Part shown: positions 26,154 to 34,955 of the stretch, piece after piece | How the letters are laid out: the number at the start of each line of letters is the position of its first letter | How positions within the stretch are numbered: position 1 is the stretch's first letter | Source of the DNA: Pseudomonas sp. ML96 | Lineage (GTDB): Bacteria; Pseudomonadota; Gammaproteobacteria; Pseudomonadales; Pseudomonadaceae | Length of the DNA stretch: 64,000 nt | Assembly (NCBI RefSeq): GCF_000761545.1 | Contig: NZ_JPMY01000018.1 | Location: 33,163-97,162 of the forward strand | Direction of reading: 5' to 3' | Translations under genes and position numbers: made by a program | Notes under the pieces: generated by a model | The model's input: only the letters and a program-made list of their open reading frames with translations | What the model was told of the DNA's origin: nothing | Databases searched by the model: none

Positions 26154-27827
26154 ATGAAAAGAACAATTGCTAAAGCATCGGGTCTGGCTATCGCCTGCGC
26201 AGCGCCCATGGCCATGGGCTTCACCTTCGAGACGGACAATGTCCGGGGCTCGTTCGATTCCACCATTGGTTGGGGCATGGGTGTGCGCGCTCAGTCTCAG
26301 GGTTGCGATCTGGTCAACGCCGGTGCCACTGGTGGTGGCGCGCCGGCTGGATGCCTGGATGCGACTGTCTCCGGGATCGGTGACCAGGGCAACCTGAACT
26401 ATGACAAGGGCGACCTGTTCACCAACTACCTCAAGGGTATGCACGAGCTGGTGTTGAAGTTTCCCGAGGATCTCACCTTCATGGCGCGCGGCAGCTGGAA
26501 GCGTGACTTTGCCGCCACCCACACCACCGGGACGCTGGGTGCAGAAACGCAGGGTTGGCAAGCCGCGGGTTCAGATATCGGCAGCGATGGGCTGACCGAT
26601 GATGCGCGCGATGAGCTGAAGTTCAAGACGCGCCTGCTCGATCTGTGGGTGAGCAAGACCATCGATGTGGCGGATCAGCGAGTGCGGGCGCGCCTGGGCA
26701 ACCAGGTTATTAACTGGGGTGAGAGCCTGTTCGCGGTGGGCGGCATCAACGCCACCAACGCCTACGATTTCCAGGCGCTGTCGAGCCCGGGAGTGCAGCT
26801 CAAGGAAGCTTTGTTACCGGCGCCGATGCTCAGTGTCGCCACGGGGCTGGGCTACGGCATCAACGTCGAGACCTATTACCAGTTCGGCTGGAACAAGAGC
26901 GAGCTGCCACCTGTGGGCAGCTACTGGTCGACCTTTAACGTGATCGGCGAGGGCATGAAGGAGTACGGCTACGACGACAAGGATGCCCGTGACAGTGGTC
27001 AGTGGGGGCTCTCGGTGCGTTGGCAGCCGGAAGACAGCGACGTCAACTACGGTTTCTACGTGATGCGCTATCACGACAAGCTGCCGCAAGTGCAGTACAA
27101 CCAGGCCACTTGGGCTCCCAAGTGGGTCTACCCGGAAGACCGCATGCTCTACGGTATCAGTGCCAACCTGCCGGTTGGCGACTGGGCGGTGGGCACCGAG
27201 CTGTCTTACCGGCCCAAAGAGGCGGTGCCGCTCAACCCCTTGCCCGGATTTTTCGGCGCTGGCCCGTGTGCAGGGCAGGGTGGGGAATGCTGGAAGGACA
27301 CCAAGAAGTTCCAGTGGCACCTGACCGGCATCTACAGCTTTACCAATGCCAACTCCGCGGAATTCCTCGAGTTCACTGGGGCCAGCACCGCGACCCTCAT
27401 GTCGGAACTGGTACTGGTGAAGTATCCGGGGCTACATGACAGCTATGACGGTGAGTTGATTTCCGCAGGGGGCAACAGCTGGGTTGAGGATATGTCGAAG
27501 CTTCCGGCCAAGTCCCATGGCGATGCGAGCTCTTCGGGGATCCACCTCGATTTCAGCCTGACCTATGACAGCACTCTGATCCCGGGTTGGAGCGTTACTC
27601 CGGGTATCTATTACCAGCAGTCGCTGGGCAATGGGCGCACGCCGTCGATGTATTCGACCTATACCCGGGATGCCAGCTCTATGAACCTGTACCTGAACCT
27701 CGTGCGCAACCCCGGCAGCTGGCAGGTCAGTCTGAACTACGCGAAGTTCAACGATGCTGACACCCCTTACGACCAACCGCTGCGTGATCGTGATTACGTC
27801 GGCCTGGCGATTTCGCACTCGATGTGA
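26154..27827 (+). CDS. DUF1302 family outer-membrane protein
   Basis: Exported beta-barrel-like protein of 557 residues. The ATG at 26154 has AGGAG seven bases upstream and starts a signal peptide (MKRTIAKASGLAIACA, cut near GFTFE). Many aromatic, Gly-rich strands follow, ending in YVGLAISHSM. A 20-base gap separates it from DUF1329. Members are found in degraders of hydrophobic compounds and are assumed to be channels. Its stop overlaps an upstream GTG of the next gene. Confidence 0.9.
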   Translation: MKRTIAKASGLAIACAAPMAMGFTFETDNVRGSFDSTIGWGMGVRAQSQGCDLVNAGATGGGAPAGCLDATVSGIGDQGNLNYDKGDLFTNYLKGMHELVLKFPEDLTFMARGSWKRDFAATHTTGTLGAETQGWQAAGSDIGSDGLTDDARDELKFKTRLLDLWVSKTIDVADQRVRARLGNQVINWGESLFAVGGINATNAYDFQALSSPGVQLKEALLPAPMLSVATGLGYGINVETYYQFGWNKSELPPVGSYWSTFNVIGEGMKEYGYDDKDARDSGQWGLSVRWQPEDSDVNYGFYVMRYHDKLPQVQYNQATWAPKWVYPEDRMLYGISANLPVGDWAVGTELSYRPKEAVPLNPLPGFFGAGPCAGQGGECWKDTKKFQWHLTGIYSFTNANSAEFLEFTGASTATLMSELVLVKYPGLHDSYDGELISAGGNSWVEDMSKLPAKSHGDASSSGIHLDFSLTYDSTLIPGWSVTPGIYYQQSLGNGRTPSMYSTYTRDASSMNLYLNLVRNPGSWQVSLNYAKFNDADTPYDQPLRDRDYVGLAISHSM

Positions 27828-27835
27828 GGCATGTA

Positions 27836-30253
27836 GTGGATACTCCTGTTGTAAACAAGTCCGACGAGGGGGGGCGTGGCGTGCTGCCACGCCTGGAGGG
27901 CTGGCTGTTCCGTCAGCGTCGGCTGGTACTGGCGCTGCTCGTATTGTTCACTCTGGGTATGGCCTGGTTCGCCGTGCAGCTGCGCATGGATGCTGGCTTC
28001 GAGAAGCAGTTGCCGATCGGTCATGAGTACGTCGAGACCTTCCAGGCTTACCGTAACGATCTGATCGGGGCGAACCGCCTGACCATAGTGGTCAAGGCGC
28101 GTGAGGGCTCGATCTGGAGCGTGACCGGGCTCAAGCGGCTATACGACGTGACCCAGGCGGTGATTTTCCTGCCTGGCGTTTCACGCAGCAGTGTTCAGTC
28201 GTTGTGGACGCCCAACTCTTTCGTCAACGAGATCACCGAAGAGGGCTTTCGTGCGGATCCGTTGATACCTGGCACGGTGACCCCTGATCGCCTCGACCAG
28301 GAGATCATCGACAAGATCGCCAACTCCACGGCCCAGGGCGGCTTCGTCGGCACCCTGGTGGCGCGCGATCAGAGCAGCGCGATGATCACCGCCGAGCTCA
28401 ACGAGCTCGACGAAAATGGCCAGCAACTGGACTACGTGGCTTACAACAAAGTTCTGGAGCAGCAGATCCGTGCTCAGTTCGAGGATGCCGATTTCGAGAT
28501 CCAGATCATCGGCTTCGCCAAGCAGATCGGCGATATCGCCGACGGCGCCTCGGCCGTGCTGGAGTTCTGCCTGCTGGCGCTGCTGCTGACCGCCGCGGCG
28601 GTTTACTGGTACTGCCATTCCGTGCGCTTCACCCTGCTGGCATTGGGTTGCTCGCTGACCTCGCTGATCTGGCAGTTCGGCAGCCTGCGCCTGCTCGGAT
28701 ACGGACTCGATCCGCTGGCCGTGCTGGTGCCCTTCCTGGTGTTTGCCATTGGTGTGTCTCACGGCGTGCAGCAGATCAACTACATCGTGCGGGAGATCGC
28801 TTGTGGAAAAAGTGTCGAGGAGGCGGCCCGCTCCAGTTTCAGTGGTCTGTTGATTCCGGGCACCCTGGCCCTGGTGACGGCCTTCGTGTCCTTCATCACC
28901 CTGCTGGTGATTCCGATTCCGATGGTGCGCGAGCTGGCTATCACCGCCTCGCTCGGGGTGGCCTACAAGATCATTACCAACCTAGTGATGCTGCCGCTGG
29001 TGGCGTCGATGCTGAGAGTCGATGGTAGCTATGCTACCGCCGAGGAGGTCTCCCGCGAGCGCCGTGCGTGCTGGTTGCATGGTCTGGCACGGCTCGCCGA
29101 GTGGCGCAACGCACTACTGGTGCTCGGCATCGCCGCGTTGGTGTTCTGCGTGGCGGTTTGGCAGAGCCACGACCGGGTAGTGGGCACGTTACAAGCCGGT
29201 GCGCCCGAGCTGCGCGAGGACGCTCGGTTCAACCGCGACGCGGTGTCCATTGCCAGCAGTTACGACATCGGCCTGGACTGGCTCAGCGTGGTTTTCGAGG
29301 TCAGCCCGGATGCGTCGGGTGAGGTGCTGCCCGGTGCCTGCGAGAACGTCGCCCTAGGGCAGTACCAGGATCGCTTCGTTTGGGCTATGCAGGCTGTGCC
29401 CGGGGTGCTGTCGGTGGCCTCGTTCTCCACCGCCATGCGCCAGTTCAACGAAGGCTACAACGAGGGCAACCCGAAGATGAGTACGGTGCCCATCGATGCC
29501 ATGAACTACGCCTCGCTGGCCACCGAGGTCGCCCGTATCTCCGGGATCATGCGTGTCGACTGCAGCATGACCGCCGTGCACCTGTACCTGGGGGATCATA
29601 AAGCGACCACCATCAACCGGGTGATCGCGGCTGCCAAGGCGTTCCGCAGCGAATACCCGATGCCGGGCATTTCAGTGCGTCTCGCTTCGGGCAACGCTGG
29701 TGTCCTGGCGGCGATCAACGAGGAGGTGGAGAAGAGCGAGACGCCTATGCTGCTGTATGTCTACGCCGCCATCGCCCTGCTGGTGTTCGTTGTCTACCGT
29801 GACCTGCGTGCCGTGTTGGTCTGCTGCCTGCCGCTGACTATCGGCACCTTCATCGGCTACTGGTTCATGAAGGAGCTGCAGATCGGGCTGACCATCGCCA
29901 CGTTGCCGGTGATGGTGCTGGCAGTGGGTATCGGCGTCGATTACGCCTTCTACATCTACAACCGTCTGCAGCTGCACCAGGCCAATGGTCAGCCGATCGT
30001 CAAGGCGGTCGAGCACGCGCTGCTCGAGGTTGGCGTAGCGACCATCTTCACCGCCATCACCCTGGCGGTCGGGGTGGCCACCTGGGCATTTTCCGAACTC
30101 AAGTTCCAGGCCGACATGGGCAAGCTGTTGGCGTTCATGTTCATGGTCAACATGGTCATGGCCATGACTGTTCTACCGGCCTTCGCTGTCTGGCTGGAGC
30201 GGGTTTTCCCGCGCAAGCGCCCGGTGCGAATGATTGGCGCACTGGTGCATTGA
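27836..30253 (+). CDS. RND superfamily (MMPL/HpnN-like) transporter
   Basis: Inner-membrane protein of 805 residues built of two similar halves. Each has one helix, a large periplasmic loop, and a five-helix bundle: around residues 25-45 and 235-395 for the first half, 410-430 and 630-800 for the second. AIGVSHGVQQINYI and VGIGVDYAFYIY mark the RND core. It resembles transporters of lipids and other hydrophobic molecules rather than drug pumps. GTG at 27836 has GAGG six bases upstream; a GTG at 27824 that overlaps the previous stop is the alternative. Together with DUF1329, DUF1302 and the YCF48-like protein it probably forms an envelope-spanning system for a hydrophobic compound. Confidence 0.9.
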   Translation: MDTPVVNKSDEGGRGVLPRLEGWLFRQRRLVLALLVLFTLGMAWFAVQLRMDAGFEKQLPIGHEYVETFQAYRNDLIGANRLTIVVKAREGSIWSVTGLKRLYDVTQAVIFLPGVSRSSVQSLWTPNSFVNEITEEGFRADPLIPGTVTPDRLDQEIIDKIANSTAQGGFVGTLVARDQSSAMITAELNELDENGQQLDYVAYNKVLEQQIRAQFEDADFEIQIIGFAKQIGDIADGASAVLEFCLLALLLTAAAVYWYCHSVRFTLLALGCSLTSLIWQFGSLRLLGYGLDPLAVLVPFLVFAIGVSHGVQQINYIVREIACGKSVEEAARSSFSGLLIPGTLALVTAFVSFITLLVIPIPMVRELAITASLGVAYKIITNLVMLPLVASMLRVDGSYATAEEVSRERRACWLHGLARLAEWRNALLVLGIAALVFCVAVWQSHDRVVGTLQAGAPELREDARFNRDAVSIASSYDIGLDWLSVVFEVSPDASGEVLPGACENVALGQYQDRFVWAMQAVPGVLSVASFSTAMRQFNEGYNEGNPKMSTVPIDAMNYASLATEVARISGIMRVDCSMTAVHLYLGDHKATTINRVIAAAKAFRSEYPMPGISVRLASGNAGVLAAINEEVEKSETPMLLYVYAAIALLVFVVYRDLRAVLVCCLPLTIGTFIGYWFMKELQIGLTIATLPVMVLAVGIGVDYAFYIYNRLQLHQANGQPIVKAVEHALLEVGVATIFTAITLAVGVATWAFSELKFQADMGKLLAFMFMVNMVMAMTVLPAFAVWLERVFPRKRPVRMIGALVH

Positions 30254-30263
30254 GGAGAGAAGC

Positions 30264-31229
30264 ATGCGATACCTAAACACAGTCATAGGGGGCGCCCTGG
30301 CGGCCCTGTTGCCACTGGCCTCACCGCAGGCTGCTCCCTTGGATCCGGTGCCGGCAGTGCCTGCGAGCAATGCCACCCAGGCAACCATGCTCGATGCCGC
30401 ATGGGCAGAGAAACGCATCGTTGCGGTTGGCGACCACGGCATTGTGCTGTTGTCGGATGATCAAGGTGCAAGCTTCCGCCAGGCCCGCTCAGTGCCGCTT
30501 TCCGTGCCGCTCACTGGTGTGAGCTTCGTCGATGCCAAAAAAGGATGGGCGGTAGGTCACTGGGGGGCGATCCTGGCCAGCAGTGATGGCGGTGATAGCT
30601 GGCAGATTCAGCGCCTGTCCAACGAAGAGGATAGGCCTTTGTTCGCGGTGCATTTCTTCAATGCCCGACAGGGCGTTGCAGTCGGTCTCTGGTCGTTGGT
30701 TTTGACCACCGACGATGGTGGCGCAACATGGACCGACCAGACGCTGGAAGCCCCTCCGGGATCCAGTCGTGCCGACCTCAACTTGATGGGGCTTTTTGCC
30801 GATAGCCATGGCGGCCTCTATGCCACTGCTGAGCGTGGTCAGGTGCTGCGCTCCGATGACCAGGGCAGAAGCTGGCGTTACCTGGATACCGGCTACGAAG
30901 GTACTCTCTGGTCTGGCGCTGTGCTGGCCGATGGAAGCCTGCTGGTAGGCGGCCAGCGTGGCACGCTATTGCACGGTTCGGTAGACGGTAAGGATTTTCG
31001 TCGTTTGCCGCTGGAGAGCAAGAGCTCGGTCACAGCCGTTGCCGTGTCTGGTCGCCATGTGCTGGCGGTCGGCCTCGATGGGCTGATGGTGCAAAGTAGT
31101 AACGGGGGGCAGAGCTTCCAGGAGCAGCAGTCGTCTGAAGGTGTTTCGCTGACGACCGTGCTGCTTAACGGCAACGGTGTTCCCGCTCTTTTCTCGCGAC
31201 GGGGTGTAGTGGCTGCACAAGCTCGGTAA
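30264..31229 (+). CDS. YCF48-like beta-propeller exported protein
   Basis: Protein of 321 residues with a signal peptide (ATG at 30264, GAGGAGAG upstream) cut near QAAPLD. The rest is made of repeated propeller blades with the pattern GxxGxxLxSxDxGxxW, for example HWGAILASSDGGDSW and RGQVLRSDDQGRSW, typical of YCF48/photosystem II assembly factor-like proteins. In bacteria such genes accompany RND/MMPL transporters and DUF1302/DUF1329 proteins, probably as a periplasmic partner. It starts 10 bases after the transporter stop and ends the operon. Confidence 0.88.
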   Translation: MRYLNTVIGGALAALLPLASPQAAPLDPVPAVPASNATQATMLDAAWAEKRIVAVGDHGIVLLSDDQGASFRQARSVPLSVPLTGVSFVDAKKGWAVGHWGAILASSDGGDSWQIQRLSNEEDRPLFAVHFFNARQGVAVGLWSLVLTTDDGGATWTDQTLEAPPGSSRADLNLMGLFADSHGGLYATAERGQVLRSDDQGRSWRYLDTGYEGTLWSGAVLADGSLLVGGQRGTLLHGSVDGKDFRRLPLESKSSVTAVAVSGRHVLAVGLDGLMVQSSNGGQSFQEQQSSEGVSLTTVLLNGNGVPALFSRRGVVAAQAR

Positions 31230-31367
31230 TTGCCATCGTGGATGATTGTGGTTTTCACCCATTGAGGGGCCACGTTGAAACTGACGCTCGGCTCCAGTTT
31301 TTCTTGAGGCTGAAAGCGTTTTCTAGGCGTTTTCGGCGCGGGCTATTTTCATGGAGGAGGATGCGAA

Positions 31368-31802
31368 GTGAAGAAGCAATTACGCCTGATGCTGGTCTTG
31401 GCATGGCCAGTAACCGCCTGTGCGCAAGCTGAAGACCTGTACACCGATGCAGAGGCGGCGAGAAGGGCGGTGCTGCTGATCAAGGAAGCCCAGGCATTGC
31501 ATGCCAAGGTCACTGAAGTTTGCAATGACGCAAGCGCCATGGGCCTCCTCTACGAAGCGGCTGAAGATGCTGTGAGGAGGCTAGACGATTGGTCCGATGA
31601 TCATCGGAAAAGCCGCAACCTTGCCTCCTATGATTCATGCCGACAGTCCATGGTAGACGTTCAGAGTTATGCCTATACATGCGCCTATGGCAGCTACAGG
31701 GGCAAAGCAGCAGCTTATATGCAACGCCGGTGGCTAGAGGATTCCACAGGCTGTGACGCGGCCATTCATGCTTCAGATCTGTCACTGCAAGACCGCAATT
31801 AA
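31368..31802 (+). CDS. Small exported protein of unknown function
   Basis: Protein of 144 residues started by GTG with GGAGG eight bases upstream. The N-terminus MKKQLRLMLVLAWPVTACAQ is a signal peptide. The mature part is helical, with four Cys spread as two pairs (VCNDAS, SCRQS, TCAYG, GCDAA) that could form periplasmic disulfides. I do not recognise the family. It lies 138 bases after the YCF48-like gene and may be transcribed with it or alone. Confidence 0.65.
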   Translation: MKKQLRLMLVLAWPVTACAQAEDLYTDAEAARRAVLLIKEAQALHAKVTEVCNDASAMGLLYEAAEDAVRRLDDWSDDHRKSRNLASYDSCRQSMVDVQSYAYTCAYGSYRGKAAAYMQRRWLEDSTGCDAAIHASDLSLQDRN

Positions 31803-32333
31803 GTCGCACTGGAGTTTGGGCTCTCTTTCCTCCTGCTTTCTCGCCAGACCGGAACGAATCTCTGAGCCCACATACTCGGTACTGCGAACAGCGTTAGACA
31901 TCGTGTCTCTTCTTGTGGAGCCGGCTCGCATGGCAGGTCACCAGCGACCAAAGCCGGCACGACAAATATACAGTCAAATTGCCACTGCGCTAGCGTGAGG
32001 CTCAACACCCCGCAAGGCAATGAGCCTACCGGGTGCTGTGAGGTGATGTGAGAGCGGTGAGGCTCAATCGAGCGTCTGCGTTTGGCTGTGGGCGTTGGAA
32101 TGCTAATAGGGAGCCTCTATTACAGCACCGCCTGCCTCGGCAGGTTAGACCGCATTCACTTGGGATTCATGCATTTCCCTAGGTGTTGCTTAAACCCAGG
32201 ATTTGTCCCCATCTCTTTGGGGGCAAATTCTGGGGGCAAAACCGAGCCCGCTACAAACCGTTCCTTTCCGCTACTCTCTGATGGCACTAGGGATTGGAGT
32301 GGTCTAGCGCGGGTTATGCGGGTAGTAGGCAGC

Positions 32334-32357
32334 GTTCAAATCCCTATCTTCCCGCCA
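32334..32357 (+). other. tRNA 3'-end-like sequence, possible attachment-site remnant
   Basis: The bases GTTCAAATCCC followed by TATCTTCCCGCCA look like a tRNA T-loop, acceptor strand, discriminator G and CCA, but the bases upstream do not complete a T-stem or a tRNA. This is the form left when an element integrates at a tRNA 3' end. The gap 31803-32617 (815 bases) contains no acceptable gene otherwise. Confidence 0.4.
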
Positions 32358-32372
32358 TTCATATAAGTACAT

Positions 32373-32408
32373 AAGCCCCTGAATCTGCATAAGATTTCAG
32401 GGGCTTTG
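32373..32408 (+). terminator. Terminator hairpin after the tRNA-like remnant
   Basis: AGCCCCTGAA and TTCAGGGGCT form a stem with a partly paired 12-base loop, followed by TTGTCTTTT. It follows the tRNA-like end by 16 bases, as terminators do after real tRNA genes. Confidence 0.75.
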
Positions 32409-32617
32409 TCTTTTCTGGCGGTTGATTTAGGGGCAAATCATCGCCTTCTAGGCCGCTTCTATCCTTCTCAGTCCGCGGCAAACCCATCATCTCCGGTGCC
32501 AGCATGGCCATGCGCTTGTATCCAGCGGCCATAGTGCTTCTTCAGGGGAGAATGGGGCGTTCTGTCGCGCTTAACAGCGAACATTCGGAAAGTGCAGGTC
32601 CGCCATTAGAACCATCC

Positions 32618-33415
32618 TCAATGGTTTTCCGTCAGCTCTGTAAGCAGTTCTTCCCGTAATTTCTGCAGCTCTTGCGAATTGCGCTCGCGCGGGTGTGGCA
32701 GGTCGACCTTTACCTCATGGCGGATGCGGCCTGGTCGGGCGTCCATGACGATGACGCGATCCCCCAGATAGAGCGCTTCTTCCACGTCGTGAGTGACCAT
32801 GATCATGGTGCTGCGCTGCTGCACCCAGATGCGTTGCAGCTCGTGTTGCAGGTGCACGCGGGTGAGTGCGTCGAGGGCGCCGAAGGGTTCGTCGAGCAGC
32901 AGCACCTTGGGGCGGGTGATCAGCGCGCGGGCGATGGCGGCGCGCTGGGCCATGCCGCCGGAGAGCTGGTGCGGGTAGGCCTGTTCGAAGCCGCTCAGGC
33001 CGACGAGGGCCACATGCTCGGCCACCAGATCGGCCTTTTCCTTCTTGCTCAGGCGCTGGTTCCTGAGGGCCAGGGCGATGTTCTGTTCGACGGTCTTCCA
33101 GGGGAACAGGCGGTGGTCCTGAAACACGATGCCGCGGTCGAGGCTGGTGCCCGATACGGATTCGCCGTCCAGCTGGATCTGGCCCTGGTAGTCGTTCTCC
33201 AGGCCAACGATCAGCCGCAGCAGCGATGACTTACCGCAACCGCTGGCCCCGACGATGCTGACGAATTCTCCAGGCAACACTTGCAGGTCGATGTTGTGCA
33301 GCACTGGCAGGGCCTTGCCGTCGATCTGGTAGGCCTTGTTCAGGCCGCGGATCTCCAGCGCGCCGGGCTGGCGCAGGTCGTTACCGAGCAGTTGTGGATC
33401 GAGAATGGCTGTCAT
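32618..33415 (-). CDS. ABC transporter ATP-binding protein, SsuB/TauB-like
   Basis: ATPase of 265 residues. Walker A GASGCGKSS, Q-loop FQDHRLFPW, signature LSGGMAQRAAIARAL, Walker B VLLLDEPFGALD and the switch His in MVTHDVEEAL are all intact. The sequence is closest to the nitrate/sulfonate/taurine importer group. It starts four bases after the stop of one permease and ends the operon that begins with the SsuD-like monooxygenase at 39517. It powers uptake of an organosulfur compound with the two permeases at 33420-34954. Confidence 0.93.
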   Translation of the reverse strand: MTAILDPQLLGNDLRQPGALEIRGLNKAYQIDGKALPVLHNIDLQVLPGEFVSIVGASGCGKSSLLRLIVGLENDYQGQIQLDGESVSGTSLDRGIVFQDHRLFPWKTVEQNIALALRNQRLSKKEKADLVAEHVALVGLSGFEQAYPHQLSGGMAQRAAIARALITRPKVLLLDEPFGALDALTRVHLQHELQRIWVQQRSTMIMVTHDVEEALYLGDRVIVMDARPGRIRHEVKVDLPHPRERNSQELQKLREELLTELTENH

Positions 33416-33419
33416 GAGG

Positions 33420-34196
33420 TTACCTATCGCGAAGGTTGCGCCAGCGCAGCAGGTGGCGGCTGAGGCGTGTAAACAGTTGGTTCATGGTGTAGCCGAGCAG
33501 GCCGATGCACAGCACGCCGATCACCACGACCTCCATGCGTGATCCGGTCTCGGCGTTCATCATCAGGTTGCCGAGGCCCATGCCGGTGGAGAGGAAGAGT
33601 TCGCAGCCCACCGAGCTGACCCAGGCGAAGGCCAGCGCATGCAGCACACCGTTGGACAGGCTGGGCAGGGCGCTCGGCAGTTGTACCTGGGTGAACTGCT
33701 GCAGCGGCGTCAGGGTGTAGATGCGGCCGACCTCCTGATAGCTCTTCTCGACATGGCTGAAGCCCTCGAAGCTGTTCAGCACCATGGGGTAGAAGGCGGC
33801 CAGGGAAACGATCAGTACCTTGGAGAGCTCGCCGCTACCGAACCACAGGGCCAGCAGCGGGATCAGGCCGAGAATCGGTACCTGGCGCAGCGTGTGGTAG
33901 AGCGGCGCGAGCAGGCGTTCGGCGATACGCGAGTGAGCCATCAGCGCGCCCACGGCGAAGCCGGCGAGTACGCCATAGAGCAGGCCGAGGCAGGTACGTT
34001 CGAGGCTGGCCGCCACGCTCAGCCACAGCTCGCCACTGGCCAGCAGCTCGTCGAGACCTGCGCCGATCTTGCTCAGCGGCACGAAGGCGTAAGCCTGGCT
34101 GGCGCCCTGGCGCGACATGTATTCCCAGGCGGCAATCAGCAGCAGTGGCAGGAGCAGGCCGCGCAATGACGCGAGAAAGCGGATCAGAATCTTCAT
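33420..34196 (-). CDS. ABC transporter permease, SsuC/TauC-like (second)
   Basis: Inner-membrane permease of 258 residues with six helices. The cytoplasmic coupling loop is in EVGRIYTLTPLQQFTQVQLP. The ATG at 34196 overlaps the preceding permease stop as ATGA. It is clearly different from the permease upstream, so the importer is probably a heterodimer, unlike SsuC or TauC homodimers. The open frame extends 91 codons upstream within the other permease but this is not coding. Confidence 0.92.
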   Translation of the reverse strand: MKILIRFLASLRGLLLPLLLIAAWEYMSRQGASQAYAFVPLSKIGAGLDELLASGELWLSVAASLERTCLGLLYGVLAGFAVGALMAHSRIAERLLAPLYHTLRQVPILGLIPLLALWFGSGELSKVLIVSLAAFYPMVLNSFEGFSHVEKSYQEVGRIYTLTPLQQFTQVQLPSALPSLSNGVLHALAFAWVSSVGCELFLSTGMGLGNLMMNAETGSRMEVVVIGVLCIGLLGYTMNQLFTRLSRHLLRWRNLRDR

Positions 34197-34954
34197 GCGC
34201 GTGGTTTCCAGCGGAACAGGTGTTTTTCCAGGAGGCGGAAGCCGTAATCGAGGGTGAAGCCGACCAGACCGGTCACCACCACGCCGACCATCACGATGTC
34301 GATACGCATCATCTGCCGGCTTAGTTCGATCAACTGGCCGAGGCCGCTGTCGGCGGCCAGCAGCTCGGCGGCGACCAGGACCATCCAGGAACGGCTGAGG
34401 CTGATGCGCAGGCCGGTGACTATGGGCGGTGCCGCGGCGGGGAAGGCCATGTCCTTGAGCAGGCTCCACAGCGGCAGGCGATACACCGCGGCCACATCGA
34501 AGTAGCTGCGCGGAATGCCCTTCACGCCCTCGCTGGTAGCCAGCGCCACCGGGAAGAACGCTGCCTTGACCACGATGAGGATCTTGAAGGTCTCTTCGAC
34601 GCCGAAGAACAGGATGAACATCGGGATCAGGGCGATGGAGGGGATCTGCCGCAGGGTGTGGAACAGTGGGGCGCAGTAAGCCTCCACCTGCTTCGACAGA
34701 GCCATGGCGGTGCCGAACAGCAGGCCGCCGAGCGCACCGAGGGAAAAGCCTATGGCCAGGCGCGACAGACTGTTCTGCAGGTGCTCGCGCAGCTCGCCGC
34801 TGCCCAGCAGCTCGACGAAGGCTTCGTAAACATGCAGCGGAGGCACCAGCAGTTGGGTCGGGTACCAGCCGGCCTGGGCTACCAAGGCCCAGACGACGAG
34901 CAGTGCCAGCGGTGAGGCGAACCAGCTCAGGCGGTTGAGTGAGGCGGTCAGCAT
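34193..34954 (-). CDS. ABC transporter permease, SsuC/TauC-like (first)
   Basis: Inner-membrane permease of 253 residues with about six helices; the coupling loop is EGVKGIPRSYFDVAAVYRLP followed by LWSLLKDMAFP. It starts one base before the MFS gene ends its spacing (stop at 34956), and its own stop overlaps the next permease start, so translation of the three is coupled. It forms the membrane channel of the importer with the other permease and the ATPase. Confidence 0.92.
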   Translation of the reverse strand: MLTASLNRLSWFASPLALLVVWALVAQAGWYPTQLLVPPLHVYEAFVELLGSGELREHLQNSLSRLAIGFSLGALGGLLFGTAMALSKQVEAYCAPLFHTLRQIPSIALIPMFILFFGVEETFKILIVVKAAFFPVALATSEGVKGIPRSYFDVAAVYRLPLWSLLKDMAFPAAAPPIVTGLRISLSRSWMVLVAAELLAADSGLGQLIELSRQMMRIDIVMVGVVVTGLVGFTLDYGFRLLEKHLFRWKPRA

Positions 34955-34955
34955 G

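Noticed and set aside
32260..32357. Complete tRNA gene
   Set aside because: Only the T-loop to CCA part is tRNA-like; no 5' acceptor strand GGGAAGA, D-arm or matching T-stem is found.
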